Shown one piece after another: positions 1 to 12,012 of a DNA stretch of 64,000 nucleotides. The position numbers and the translations under genes are program-made. Below the pieces are notes generated by a model. It did no database searches. It saw only the letters and a program-made list of their open reading frames with translations, and was not told the origin of the DNA. Positions within the stretch are counted from its first letter, which is position 1. The number at the start of each line of letters is the position of its first letter. Source of the stretch: Bactrocera neohumeralis (Eukaryota; Arthropoda; Insecta; Diptera; Tephritidae); assembly GCF_024586455.1 (NCBI RefSeq), contig NC_065922.1, forward strand, positions 1,550,001 to 1,614,000. The letters run 5' to 3'.

Positions 1-54
1 ATTTAAAATGTTTTAAGCTAAAGGTTATGTTGATTCTCCAAAACTTTTTAACAG

Positions 55-3000
55 GAAATACAACAATTAGAAATACTTTGTAAGCAGCTGTATGAGGCCA
101 CCGATTCAGTGATACGATCAGATGCTGAAAAGGCTTTAGTAGCTTTCGTGAGTAGCCAAGATGCGCTTCCCAAATGTCAAATGTTATTAGAGCGCGCAGA
201 TTCTAGCTATGCACAGTTATTAGCTGCTACGACACTAACAAAATTAATACAAGGACTGAATTTGGAACAACGCATTGATATAAGGTTAAAAAAATTTTAA
301 TGTCCTTAAAAGATCATATTTATGAATATTGTATTTTTCTCTGCAGAAGCTATGTATTGAATTATTTGGCTAATCGTCCCAATTTACAACATTTTGTGGT
401 ACAAGCACTGGTTACACTTCTTGCAAAAATTACTAAATATGGTTGGTTCGACATGTATAAAAGCGAATTGATTTTTCAAAATCTTTTCGAAGATGTTAAG
501 AAATTTTTACAGGTAAATACATTTATCAGTGTAAGAAATGAAAAATATGAACTTTAAATATTATTAATAATAATATACGATTTTTAGGGCTCTGTAGAAC
601 ATTGCACAATCGGCGTTCAGATTTTATCGCAGCTTGTTCTAGAAATGAATTCAATAATTGAGGTTGATGTGAATTTGACTTTTTCGAAAAATAGAAAAAT
701 CGCAACATCGTTCCGCGATCAGCAACTTTATGACATTTTTTTACTATCCTGTTCTTTATTGGTCACTGCTCGTGACAACAGTAAAAATTTAAATTTTATG
801 GATGAATCCCAACAAGCGTTCGTATAAAATTTTGTAATAATGCATTTTTAACAATGACAATAATTCATAAATATATTTCATATATCTGCAGACTAATATC
901 ACATGTTTTGCGATTAACGAAAAACTGCTTAAGCTTTGATTTTATTGGAAGTTCAACGGATGAATCGTCGGACGATATGAACAGTGTTCAAATACCAACA
1001 TCTTGGCGACCAGCATTTTTGGATTCTAATACATTAAAGTTGTTTTTCGATCTTTATCAGATACTTCCTAATGGTTTAGCAAGCTATTCACTATCTTGCC
1101 TCGTACAAGTATGTTAAAAAAATTAAAATAGCTAATTTCACCTTCACTTATTTCTTTGAATAGATGACTTCAGTACGTCGGTCCCTTTTTAATAATTCAG
1201 AAAGGACAAAATTTCTTACTCATTTAGTAGAAGGAGTAAAAAATATTCTTATGAATCTACATGTAAGTTTTGTATGTAATGTATGCATTGATTTGCACTT
1301 TTTAATAATACAAACACATTACAGGGGCTTAGTGATCCCGATAACTATCATGAGTTTTGTCGGCTATTAGCTCGACTTAAGTCAAACTATCAATTAGGTG
1401 AACTTATAGCGGTTCCCTGTTATCCGGAAGCAATACAGTTGATTGCAAAATTTACAGTTCAATCGCTACAGGTTCGTAATTATTAATTTTATATTAATAT
1501 TTGTTATTATAATTATAGTTAGAAGCTCTAAAATTACTGTTTGTTTTTTTAGATGTGGCAGTTTGCACCCAACAGTGTACATTATCTGCTCACGTTGTGG
1601 CAAAGAATGGTAGCATCTGTACCGTACGTTAAATCTCCTGAACCACATTTATTAGGAACATATACTCCTGAGGTGACAAAGGCTTATATTGAGTCACGTC
1701 TAGATGCTGTTCCAGTTATTGTTCGTGATAATATGGAGGATCCTTTGGATGATTTGTGTATGGTTCAACAACAATTAGAGCAATTGTCTGTGATTGAACG
1801 TTGTGAATATGACAAAACTTGCACTCTACTTGTTCAGCATTTTGACCAAAAGGCTAGAGAGTATGAGAATTTGCTACAGACGCCGAACGCCAATCCCATG
1901 GATATCACAGTTCATGAACTGCAATTGACATGGCTAGTTTATATTATTGGTTCAGCAATTGTTGGTCGCCTCACAGTTAATTCTAATGATGACCATGATA
2001 CAATGGATGCGGAATTAGTGATAAGAGTATGTACGCGTTGCATTTTGTACAGAAAGGTTTTACGAGGAACTAATTTCAGGTTTTACAATTAATGAGTTTA
2101 ACGGACGCGCGTTTACCACAAGCAGGCTGTGAGAAACTCGAACTGGCCGTTTTAAGTTTTTTGGAACAAGTACGCAAAATGCACATCACTGAACAAACAC
2201 AAAAAGCAAATGTTTACAAACGACTGAGTGAAGTCTTTGGTTTAAATGATGAACAAATGCTCTTAAGTTTTATTAATCGCAAAATGTGGGTAAAATATAC
2301 TAACATGTATAAATCTGTTAAATCCGATAGGGCAACATCATTAAATTGATTTAGGTCTTTAATATAGAACGTCGTAAAGTGCAGTGATCTTTGATTAATA
2401 TTTCAAAAAGATCTATCTGTTTTATATTTAAGCTATCTATTCAAAACAAAAAGTTACTAATACATTAATATTATCGTTACTAAAAATATAAAAAACAGAA
2501 ATTAAGTCAGTTTAGTGTGGTTGACACCTCGTTTTAAGGAAATATCCTAATTGTTTATGTAATGAATTTGTAGATTATTTCCGTGACCCTTCGTTTTAAA
2601 ATTCACAGCCCTTCAACTATTGACAAATAAGAAAAACAGTTAATTTCGGTTGCACCGGAGCTATAATACCTTTCACAAATACAAGTTTCCATAGAAAAAA
2701 TAAATAGAACAACTTCTTCGGAGATTACACCTTTGCTCTAAACAGTCCTTTTCAGGATATATAATAAGGGGGAAATATGAATATAGATTTATAATTAAAA
2801 AGAGACAATTTCCAACTTGCATTGCAGTATAACTAATCTTAAGTTCTGGGGCCACTCTGAACAAATCATAACTAAGACACTAATGTTGCTTTCGGATCTG
2901 TCAGTGCATTTTAACTCTGTTAGAAAACTAGCAAAACTGGAGGAGGTGCAATTCATGTTAACCCACCACACGGTCAGTAGATGAGTCATTTATATTATGC

Positions 3001-6000
3001 AAGATTTTCTTATAACATTCATTTAAACATTTGCTAGAGTGAACATTTTCCATTTTTGGGCACCAATTCATCTTTATCGGAAATGCGTTGTCGCACAATG
3101 TTCTACACGTCGCTTGGGCGTTTGCTTATGTTCGACTTAGGAGAAGACGAGGAACGTTTCTACAACTTTTTAACGCCTCTAACAAGTAATTGTAAAATAA
3201 TATATTTATTAACTAATGATTTAGTATGATGATGAATCTAGTTGAAAACTTTATCGCATTTAACACATATTTCGCATAAATATATTCTAATTAACATGTA
3301 TTTGCGTTATAAAAAATTTACAGATCAGTTTGAGTCCCTGGGCACAGTGTTAATGGATTCTAATAGTTTTCCCAACGAGGAAGCTAAGAAGGCAATTATT
3401 GGTTTGGCTCGAGATTTGCGTGGCCTAGCTCAACCTTTAAATGCACGTATACCATACACAATGCTTTTTGAATGGCTGTAAGTATCTTATTTAAAGTATT
3501 CAAGTGTTTCAGTATCACCCTATTCAAATTGTAATGAGAAAATGTTAATAATATTTGTTTCCCTTTCTTTAAAGTTATTACGCGGACTACTTGCCTATCT
3601 TAATACGCGCGGTAGAGTTGTGGGCCCATGACCCAGCCGTTACAACTCCAGTACTGAAGTTGTTCGCCGAGCTTGTGCATTGCCGCACTCAACGTCTGCA
3701 AGGCAATGTATCCAGTCCAATGGGAATTTTGTTGTTCCGGGAAGCGTCAAAATTAATTTGCATTTACGGCAATCGAATATTGCATCTAGATGTCCCTCGA
3801 GATCAACAGTATCCGATGCGTTTAAAAGGCATTTCAATTTGTTTTTTAATTCTTAAAAATGCCTTAGGTGGTAATTATGTAAATTTTGGCGTATTTAAAC
3901 TATACGGTGATGACACACTTGATAATGTCCTGAATATTGCTGCGAAGCTTATTATGTCTATACAGCAAAACGATTTATTGGTTGGTATTATTAGTATTTA
4001 TACATTAAACATTTTATTCGACGGTATTAATTACGTTTAGGAATACCCAAAATTGTCTTCGGCATATTATGGTCTGCTTAACTGTTTGTCACAGGACCAT
4101 ATAACATTTTTGGCAGGCTTGGAACCGCGAGCATTTGTTTATATATTAGAAAGTCTTTCAAAAGGTCTTTCTGCTTTAGGTAAGAAAAACTATAAACAGA
4201 ATTATTTAAAATTATTTGTAATATTTATTTTGTACAAATCAGATTCAACAATTTATATTAGCTGTTGTTCCATATTAGACAGTATCGTATCATATATATT
4301 TAAACAATTGCAATTAAAAGGTACGTATGAGTTTTGGTTTCAAATAAGAATTTCTAAAATGTATTTGTTTCCAAAAATATGTATCGTATGTTTTTAGTTT
4401 CAACATTCCCAAACAAGAAGTTACGAAATATTACTCCCGAAAATGTACAGTTCCTTGAGGTACTTGCTAATCTCAGTTACCAAATTATTTTAGATTCTTA
4501 TAAAATGTAAACTGTCTTCAGGTAGTGGAGATGAACTCAGATTTATTGCAAAACATGATGTCCACATTGTTGAATAACGTCATGGCAGAAGATTGTAGGA
4601 ATCAGTGGTCGATGTCACGCCCTCTTTTAGTACTCATTCTCCTATATGAAGACTATTTTAGGTACGTGCCATTCATCTAGTACGCGTATTAATCGCTAAG
4701 GCTTAAGTAAATTTTATTACAGATCCTTAAAAGATAACATAATCCGTTCGCAACCTTTGGATAAACAACAAACAATGGCACAGTGGTTTGATGATCTCAT
4801 GGTCGGGATAGAACGCAACGTTTCTAGCAAAAATAAAGAGAAGTATGTGATTTGTATGTATATTAATTATAGTATATATTGATATTAATTTGTTCGAATT
4901 TTAGATTTACGCAAAATCTCTCTTCTTTCCGTCGTGACGTTGTTAATTTACCAAAATCATCAAGTTATAATACAGGTTCGTATTAAAAATTTTTAACTAA
5001 CCTAATCCGCGCAATTAGGAAAACTTGCCACAAAGTTTTTGATAGCTGTAGAGGGGCATATATTATTTATGTATCTATTTAACTACATTTTTGTTTGAAT
5101 TTAGTGACCCTTACGCAGTGTAGTCTTTTTTTTTAATTCTTAAGTTTAATAATATTAAGGTGATATTTTCTCATCTATAGCTTCAATTTTAAGGAAACGG
5201 AAAGTAGTTACATGTATATCGTTTATAAAATATCTATCGAGGCTAAATTGGTATAAATTTCGATACTATCGTATAACTAAATCTAAAGAAATACCAAGCC
5301 AACGGTTTGCAGCCAACGGAAAATATTTTCCTAGTTCTTTCGATATATGTAAGCTTTTAAGTTGAATTAGGGTTACTTAATAAGAAAAAAATATCTTTCT
5401 GAATAGTCAACAAGGTATTGTTGTTAGATCTGAGCAATCTATACCAAAATGCCTTGGACAATAATCTATACCAAAGATATCATGTCGAATGATAAAGTTT
5501 TCCGTACAAGAAATTAATTTTTATGACAGATTTATTTTATAATAATCCGATATCAGGGGATCCGACAAATGAACAGGTTCTTAGAGATAAAAAAAACACG
5601 TGCACAATGTGAGAACGATATCTCAAATACTAAGAGATTTTATTGTGGCAAGCTTTCACTTGAACTTATATGAGAAGAGTGGTTGTGCTTCAACTGTATC
5701 ATAAGGATGCTTAAAAGTAGACAGTGCCTTGTTTAAAGCCCAACAGCTAAATTTGAAAAGAAACTCGTTCAAACTTCTCGCATATAAATAACACACGACT
5801 AAACAACTTTTTTTGATTATCCATGATCTCAAAAATCTTCAAAGTCTCATCAATTTTTGGTAGATTGTGCAAATTGTCTCTTTAACGTATAACCATTTAT
5901 GAAAATTACAAAAAGTGCAATAATTTTGCATACTTTGAGGATGGACAAAAGTTAGTGCCACAACAAATTCTCAAACGTCATATACTTTGCAGACTTTATA

Positions 6001-6507
6001 TCAATCCTGTTTAGTAAGCTAATGAAACCATTTTATATGTTTGCGTTCTTGATTTTGATATTTTGTTTATTGCTGATATGCTTATGTAAGAATCATATTG
6101 TATGTTAGATTGATATTACAGTCATGAATGAAATAGTTGCATATCTGCAGTTCGACAGTCGTTTTTTGTGTCATACTGCCTTAAAAAGAAATATATTTTA
6201 AGGCATTCGTATTTTAATTTTATTTATATTAATTAGCAATAATTGACATTTGTCAATTAACTTGCCTTTCCCCAAAAGAGGGCGTTACGGAGCGTAAGGT
6301 AACTGTGTACTCACTCTAAAAAATTCTTTATATATATATACATATATGTATGTACATACATACGAGAACGCATCAATTCACAGTCCTACAATTCACGTAT
6401 TTATTTATTTATTATTTATTTCAGTTAATGTTATCAGTTCAGTTAGCGATATCAATGATTTTTTGCTCAACGAGCTCGAGAAAGAGTACATGAGAGATGA
6501 TGACTAA
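55..6507 (+). CDS. Ranbp16: Exportin-7 / Ran-binding protein 16 (5' partial)
   Basis: Nuclear transport receptor of the importin-beta/exportin family that carries cargo across nuclear pores with RanGTP. Spliced from 55-284, 347-512, 588-817, 892-1108, 1164-1262, 1325-1471, 1553-2026, 2080-2285, 2828-2972, 3038-3185, 3324-3477, 3575-3980, 4041-4179, 4243-4320, 4398-4459, 4522-4661, 4723-4842, 4905-4975 and 6425-6507; the lengths sum to 1105 codons including the stop. Blocks colinear with vertebrate XPO7 as I remember it include LCKQLYEATDS, FDFIGSSTDESSDD, QIPTSWRPAFLDS, FAPNSVHYLLTLWQR, SYQ-free LARLKSNYQLGEL, MRCRTMFYTSLGRLLM, VNFGVFKLYGDD and DCRNQWSMSRPLL. The visible protein begins about ten residues inside the family N-terminus, so only the first small coding exon is missing. 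Most introns are 52-100 nt; the last is 1449 nt. The junction at 2285/2828 uses a GTGGGT donor and restores a KIITNLKFW block. The final exon encodes a short acidic tail and is the least certain part. Confidence 0.93.
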
Positions 6508-6760
6508 ATATTTTCCAGGACCTTTGGGAGGGTAAATTTAAATCACATGCTTATTAACGGTTGTAAGGACTAACAATGCCTTTTTGTTGCCCAATAACTA
6601 TTAAGTTCATGTTTTTCACATAGTATTATTATAAAATAAGGCTTATTGTTGTTTGAAAATGCTATATTTTTACCAATAATATTTCTGTGCAAACAAAACA
6701 ACCGCTAATGTCATGTTAGGTTAAAATTTAGTTACAAATTTGTTAAGTTCTTTTTATTAG

Positions 6761-6766
6761 AATAAA
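6761..6766 (+). terminator. Candidate poly(A) signal of Ranbp16
   Basis: AATAAA lies 254 nt downstream of the Ranbp16 stop codon on the same strand, the first clear one after the gene. Cleavage site not determined. Confidence 0.4.
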
Positions 6767-7904
6767 TAACGGCAATTGAATCGAAACAAATACATAGATT
6801 TTCAAAACATGGGATAAAAACAAAAAATTACAAGTAAAAATCAATAAACAAAAAGTTTTTCAAAAACGATATTTGAATTTATTTATAAATCTGAAGGATG
6901 TGGAAACATTCAAAGTGGAGAATTGTAATACTGCACTAATATCAATATTCATCATCAAGATGAAAAGGAGAAGTGCCTTCATGATATAAAATAGATATGA
7001 ATAGAAATAAAAGTAAAGATAAAAAGGAAAAGAGGATAGGTTATGATGAATAAATAGGTTAGGAATAAAAGTCAATTATTTGGAATCACGAATGGAAATC
7101 AAAGTATACAAAGAATACATATAAGAGTATTTCTAAGCCTTTTTAATGAACTTAGGTGATCATAAATCTGTGATAAGTGTTAAGGCTTATATTAGAGAAA
7201 ATACAAACAAATAAACTGTAAAAATATATTTACACTAATACCGAATATCTGCCAAGAGCAAATATTATATACATACTACTATATACAATGTATAAAGAAA
7301 ACTAATTGATTTTGTTTCCATTTATTTATTTTTAGATAATGCGTACCAAGTATATTCTGAGACCAATTATTCAGTTTCAGTATAATAATTGTTGGAAGGA
7401 AAACATCTTGTTGACACATTTATTGTCCTGCATTTTTTGAGTTAATTTCGATTGGATAAAAACTTATTTATACATATTTAAAATAGAATATAATAAGGAG
7501 AAATCATAAGGAATATATTAATATTAATACATTATTTTGCTGCAACCGCGTGTGCAGTATAGTAGGTGTATTGTAACTGATGAAAGGGCTTTAATAGTGG
7601 CACTGATAAATGGCTGACTGTTTGCGATGACTCGATTTTATTTTGCTAACAAAAAAGTTTGTAATATGTTACACGTAACTTGATTATTTTGTACGTGTAC
7701 AAAGTTAAATTTTAATAAACACAATCTATGTAAATAATGATTTTATTGCTGTGTGCTGCTTTTTAGGTAGAAAATTGATAAATGTTTTTGGTAAACGTAT
7801 AGTTTCGTTCCCGTAACGAAGGAGGAAATTATTATTTTTGTTTTTGTAATCGACTAATTTTTATGCGAAGATGACAAATAAGCATTAAAAATTATAATGC
7901 GAGC

Positions 7905-8030
7905 TAACAACAGTGCGCCAGTCGTTGCTTCTTTTCGCTACGTGGCGCCAATTCCTTCCTCTGCTTCCCCCGGCGGGTACTGCGTCATTCGGAAAACATG
8001 ACCTAGCCAGCGTAGGCACTGTCTGTTGGA
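7905..8030 (-). mobile_element. LINE reverse-transcriptase C-terminal scrap
   Basis: Read on the minus strand this encodes CLRWLGHVFRM followed, after a frame slip, by PAGGSRGR and a WRHVAKRSNDWRT-like tail. That order (RLRWLGHV, then GRPR, then NW/WR) is the usual C-terminal end of many arthropod non-LTR retrotransposon polyproteins. No longer open frame remains. It appears to be the same family as the fragment at 25870-26215 inside ND-75, which shares the LRW-GHV and PAGGSRGR motifs. Confidence 0.6.
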
Positions 8031-8260
8031 CCGATCACGGTTTATTTATATATGTTTAACAGTGGTGGCCATAACATATGCAATTAATACATTATTTTAG
8101 AAAAAGCATATATGTATGTATGTACATACATATATCTTACCATTAAACTATGCAGACTGTTGACTGAACATGAAATTGTTATATTTTAGTAGTTTTATTT
8201 AACGTTTGCGTGGGTGCTCACATACCATAAAAAGTGCCGTTATTGCCTAAAACATACATA

Positions 8261-9752
8261 CAGCTATGGACAGAGATTTAGCGAACTTGCATTCATAATT
8301 AGAAATATTACCGTTACTTTTAAGAGAGCGATATTTCCATGAATTTGTTATTAGTAGATCAATACTGCTTCTGTCGCCTCTATAAATGAGTGGAAAATAA
8401 CCGTTATCATTTCCCCTCAGATACCGTTAATTTGTTCTTGTTAAATTTCGTCATAAATTTGTTGGACAATGATTTAGCGCACTCATAGTTTTCGGTCATT
8501 AGTTGTGTTTGGTCCAACAAAGAATTAATCTCAGTTGTGAACTTGTATTCAATAGTTTTAGAAATACTGTTCGATAGAAAAAAGAAAAAAATATTTGGGA
8601 CCTTTACAAAGAAAAATGGTGTACAATGCCATCAAAAATGTTAAGAGTGTTCCAAATTTGTTAAAACAAAACAAAGTTCGTTCCCCTTCGCAAAACAACC
8701 CCCCGCTAGGATAAAATAATTCTTAGAAAGTGTAAAGCTGATCCTTTCAAATCCTCACGCGCGATTATGGTCGAAGTCAATGCAGAATTGGACTTAAACG
8801 TGTCAAGTAGACTAGTACGAAGACGGTTAAATGAAAAAAATTTGTATGGACGTGTGAGCAGAAAAAAACCGTTATTGTCGAAAAAAAATATTAAAGCGTG
8901 TTTGTTATTCGCTCATAGCCATAGATCAAAAGATTTAAATTTTTGGAAAAGGATACTTTTTACGGACGAAACTAAAATAAACCGGATTGGTCCTGATGGT
9001 AAAACATTTGTACATCGTGGAAAAAACCAAGAAGTCAATCCAAGGTACAGCAAAAAACCGTAAAGCATGGGGGAGGAAATTTAAAAGTATGGGGGTCGTT
9101 TTCATGGCGTGGAGTTGGACCCCTAGTAAAGATAGAAGGGAATATGGATAAATTTGCATACCTTAATATACTGAGGAATACAATGGAGCCATCCATAATC
9201 CTATGATATTATGCCTGTAAACTGAATCTTTATGCACGGCAACGATCCCAAGCATACAGCGAATGTGGTAGAAAACTGGCTTGCGCAAGAAAAAATTCCA
9301 CTTCTCGATTGGCCAGCGCAAAGTCCTGATCTCAACAAGATCGAGAACTTGTGGAATGATGTCAAATGATGTTGGGCAAAGAAAATTTAAAAATTGCGAC
9401 GAGCTTTGGGCAGGAGTACAGGAAGCGTGGAACGAATGATAACGAATAACAGTTATTCCACTAAGTATTAACCAAGTTAGATATAATATCAGAGAAATTT
9501 CACACCACGTGTTAATAATATTTATTTTTCCTTATTGATCTTTTAAAGTGCGCTAAATACTTGTCCAAGGCAATTTTGACTTAATAATGTAAACTGAACA
9601 AAACGTTGCATTTTTATTATAGAAAACTAAAAAATTTTTTACAACTTTAGTTTTTAGTGAGGTAATAAATAGTTTTTTTTACATTATAACGATTCTACTT
9701 TCCTTAAATATGACATTATTAAGCTAAATCGCTAAATCTCTGTCCATAGCTG
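8261..9752 (+). mobile_element. Tc1/mariner-superfamily element, 1492 bp
   Basis: Terminal inverted repeats beginning CAGCTATGGACAGAGATTTA stand at both ends (left from 8261, right complement ending at 9752), with a TA dinucleotide outside each end (8259-8260 and 9753-9754), the target duplication expected of this superfamily. The interior holds a decayed transposase. The length is ordinary for a full-length Tc1-like element, so this is a near-complete copy killed by point changes rather than an internally deleted one. Confidence 0.88.
8660..9440 (+). pseudogene. Tc1-like transposase pseudogene
   Basis: Decayed DDE transposase of the element at 8261-9752. In order: a helix-turn-helix part (VSSRLVRRRLNEKNLYGR then KKPLLSKKNIKA), the first catalytic region WKRILFTDETKINRIGPDG with its aspartate, GGGNLKVWGSFSW.GVGPLV, and the second catalytic part with HGNDPKHTA and WPAQSPDLNKIENLWNDVK. 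The frame is open only from 8767 to 9063. After that a frame change and in-frame stops are needed to follow the protein, and the 5' part also needs a frame change. It cannot make an active enzyme. The motif set places it in the Tc1 rather than the mariner branch. Confidence 0.85.
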
Positions 9753-9799
9753 TATGTTGAACAAAGACTCTAAAGGACAAATCGAAGTTTGTTATATGT

Positions 9800-10065
9800 A
9801 TATGGCCAAAAGCGGTTGTTAATATGTAAGGCGTTCACCCAATGCCGAATACCAGCCGAAATATGTATATACTAAAAACGGTAAAACTCGGAGGTGTAAG
9901 TATTATGGTTTGGTCGTGCCTTTCTTAGCAAGGTGTGGGCCACATTTATGGTTGCAAGGAAGCATTAATGGTCACCCCTATGTCAAAATAATTCAGTACA
10001 CCATGCTGCCGTATGTAAACCGTCATCGATAATGCAACTATAGGAGGCTGAGAGCGAATGGGATA
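9800..10065 (+). pseudogene. Second Tc1-like transposase scrap
   Basis: A short diverged piece in which one frame reads GGVSIMVWSCLS, a stop, QGVGHIYGCKEA and the next frame continues GSINGHPYVKIIQYTMLPYVN. This is the central block of Tc1-like transposases (GG.S.MVW, GVG.I, G.MN...Y..IL...MLPY), broken by a stop and a frameshift. No inverted repeats were found around it. It lies outside the right end of the 8261-9752 element, so it is a separate, older insertion of another lineage. Confidence 0.65.
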
Positions 10066-11012
10066 CTATTTTCTCAATGCCCCGACGCAGTGATGTAATA
10101 TTAAAAAAATTAGATCATGCAACTAAATACGAAATTGAATTATTTTATTAAATTTGAAAAGAAAAATAAAATACAGTTTTATTTTGTCGACGTTTCACAT
10201 TTTATTAGTTACACTAGTATGTTTTTGACCGTAGAAATTCTTACTAAAGTTTTAAATAACTTATTCATTTAAATGAGTTAAACAATGAGTATTTTTTTGT
10301 GATTTGTTTTATCAGTTTCCCTTTTACGTTACCGCACTACTAAGAATTTGACCGCAGTTTTGAAATTCGGTCGGATATCAACTCAAAGTTTGGGTTGAAG
10401 TATTCCTTCATCTCATTTAGTAACAAACAGAACGATTCCTTATTTATATGAAAATAACTTATGAATCTGCAAAAAGCATTATTTAAAAGTAATTTAATTG
10501 TCAATATAACTTTTATTTACTGGGAGCTAGAAAATTCCAATGGATGTGAGTGATCACGAAGACTTTTTCGTATGTGCGCGTTGATTTTGACCTCAACATT
10601 TTTGTCATCATAATATAAATCGGTTTTTCATCGATTCAATAATTCACCTTTTCGTGAGCAATAACAGAATTGTTTTGAAATTTCGTTTAAAAATTTTGTT
10701 GTTTAATTATCTGTCAAACTTTAGGCAGAGAACCTAAATTATAGTCAGAGAACGTATACAGTTTATCGTTCCCTAGGACGTATATCATATTTTTCTATGA
10801 CGTCTAGAGTGCTGCCAGCTATGTGGTTTAACCGTTAAAATTAGTGGACAAAAAAGTATGTAGCCGTTGTTTTTGATAAATATAGGAAATTGAATGTATG
10901 TGTACATGTCTCTCTCCCTAAGATATTTTATTTCTGTTTAAGTTTTTAAAAAATCGCAAACAAGGAAAATATTGGAAATTTTATGTCACATGGTTGCCGT
11001 TTAACCGGCTAT
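10066..11012. other. Spacer, nothing recognisable
   Basis: AT-rich sequence without a coding feature. Two CAGAGAAC words occur near 10735-10760, one followed by GTATA, matching the terminal motif of the short palindromes described at 18944, 32343 and 34630; no clean inverted partner was found here. Confidence 0.5.
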
Positions 11013-12012
11013 CAGCCCTATTCTCATGCCCTCACAAAAGTCACCAACCTCACTACAGTGATGTTTCTCACTATAGTGAGGGTTACCTTATTCTGGCGAA
11101 AATTCAAAAGCTCAAATGCTCACTATTATCACAAATATCTGTGACGTGTGAAAGCAGCCATCATAATACAAAACATCTGTGTTTGTTTTGTTTTACATCA
11201 ATATTTGACATTTTTTAAAAAATATTTGAGTGTTATAAATAGCATGGAGGAACTGTTCTTTGTGTATGCGGCAATTGTTGAGGAGGAGAAATCGGGGGGT
11301 AGGAGGAAAATTTTGAAGGGTTTACGAGACAAAATCGATCCTTTTACTATGCAATACACAACAATTATAAATACATTTCGATTCCCAAAATCGCTATGTA
11401 AAGTACTTATAGGTGAATTGGTGCCGCATGATGTGCCGAAGTCGAGTATATCTTTTGATCTGCGTTTCCTGGCGTGTTTGTATTTTTACGGGCATGGCTC
11501 TTACCAAAAATTCGTTGGTAATAGTTCTATGCTCTCTATGAGCCAGTCTTCTGTGTCTAGAGCTCTGCAATTTATTTCGAAATTAATTATGGATGTTAAG
11601 GGCAGGGAAATTTATTTCCCTTCAAGCGCGCAGGATGTTTCAGATACAAAGAAGGGGTAAGATAAATAAATAAAAATAAATATAAATAAATAAATAAATT
11701 TTCTCTTAAAGATTTTGCACGAAATTTGGGATCAAGGGCACAATCGGCGCAATCGATTGTACCCATATTGGGATTGTTTCACCCTCAAGCACAGACGCAT
11801 ACATATCTTTATTATCCATTTGTGTTTTTGTTTGTTTATTTTTATTAAAACAGCTGTTTGACAGCAAAAAGCTTTTTACCTCACGTGGTGACTTTTTTAA
11901 GCTTTTTTCTTATGAAGTTTGAGCAAGAATAGCCTCACAAAATATGCCTCACAAGAAATCTCTAAAATTTTTCCTCTCAACTCAGCTGAGAGGTTTTTTC
12001 AGAATAGGGCTG
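11013..12012 (+). mobile_element. PIF/Harbinger-type element, about 1000 bp
   Basis: Starts CAGCCCTATTCT at 11013 and ends with its complement AGAATAGGGCTG at 12012. TAT lies immediately outside both ends and may be the 3-bp target duplication typical of the superfamily. Inside is a HARBI1-like transposase cut off after its first catalytic motif. Sub-terminal zones carry short palindromes (TCACTATAGTGA near 11069, and CTCAACTCAGCTGAG near 11977) that could be remnants of transposase-binding repeats. Full-length relatives are much longer, so this is an internally deleted copy. Confidence 0.8.
11244..11922 (+). pseudogene. HARBI1-like transposase, truncated
   Basis: Two pieces, 11244-11656 and 11712-11922, join through a 55-nt GT-AG intron to give a 207-residue open frame. 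The first exon carries the HARBI1-type N-terminal region (FRFPKSLCKVLIGEL, FLACLYFYGHGSYQKFVG, then MSQSSVSRALQFISK). The second starts FCTKFGIKGTIGAIDCTHI, containing the first DDE aspartate. After SPSSTDAYISLL the sequence turns non-homologous and stops, so the other catalytic residues are missing. The N-terminal half is still open, pointing to a fairly recent internal deletion. It could in principle make a DNA-binding fragment, but no expression evidence can be seen. Confidence 0.78.

Larger units (their letters stand above)
6508..8258. other. Intergenic AT-rich spacer
   Basis: The spacer between Ranbp16 and the Tc1-like element has no supportable host gene. It holds the Ranbp16 3' UTR, a LINE scrap at 7905-8030 (listed separately) and a self-complementary ATGTATGTACATACAT simple repeat near 8110-8130. 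Short open frames here, such as 6860-7075 on the minus strand, are low-complexity and unlike any family I recognise. Confidence 0.6.
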
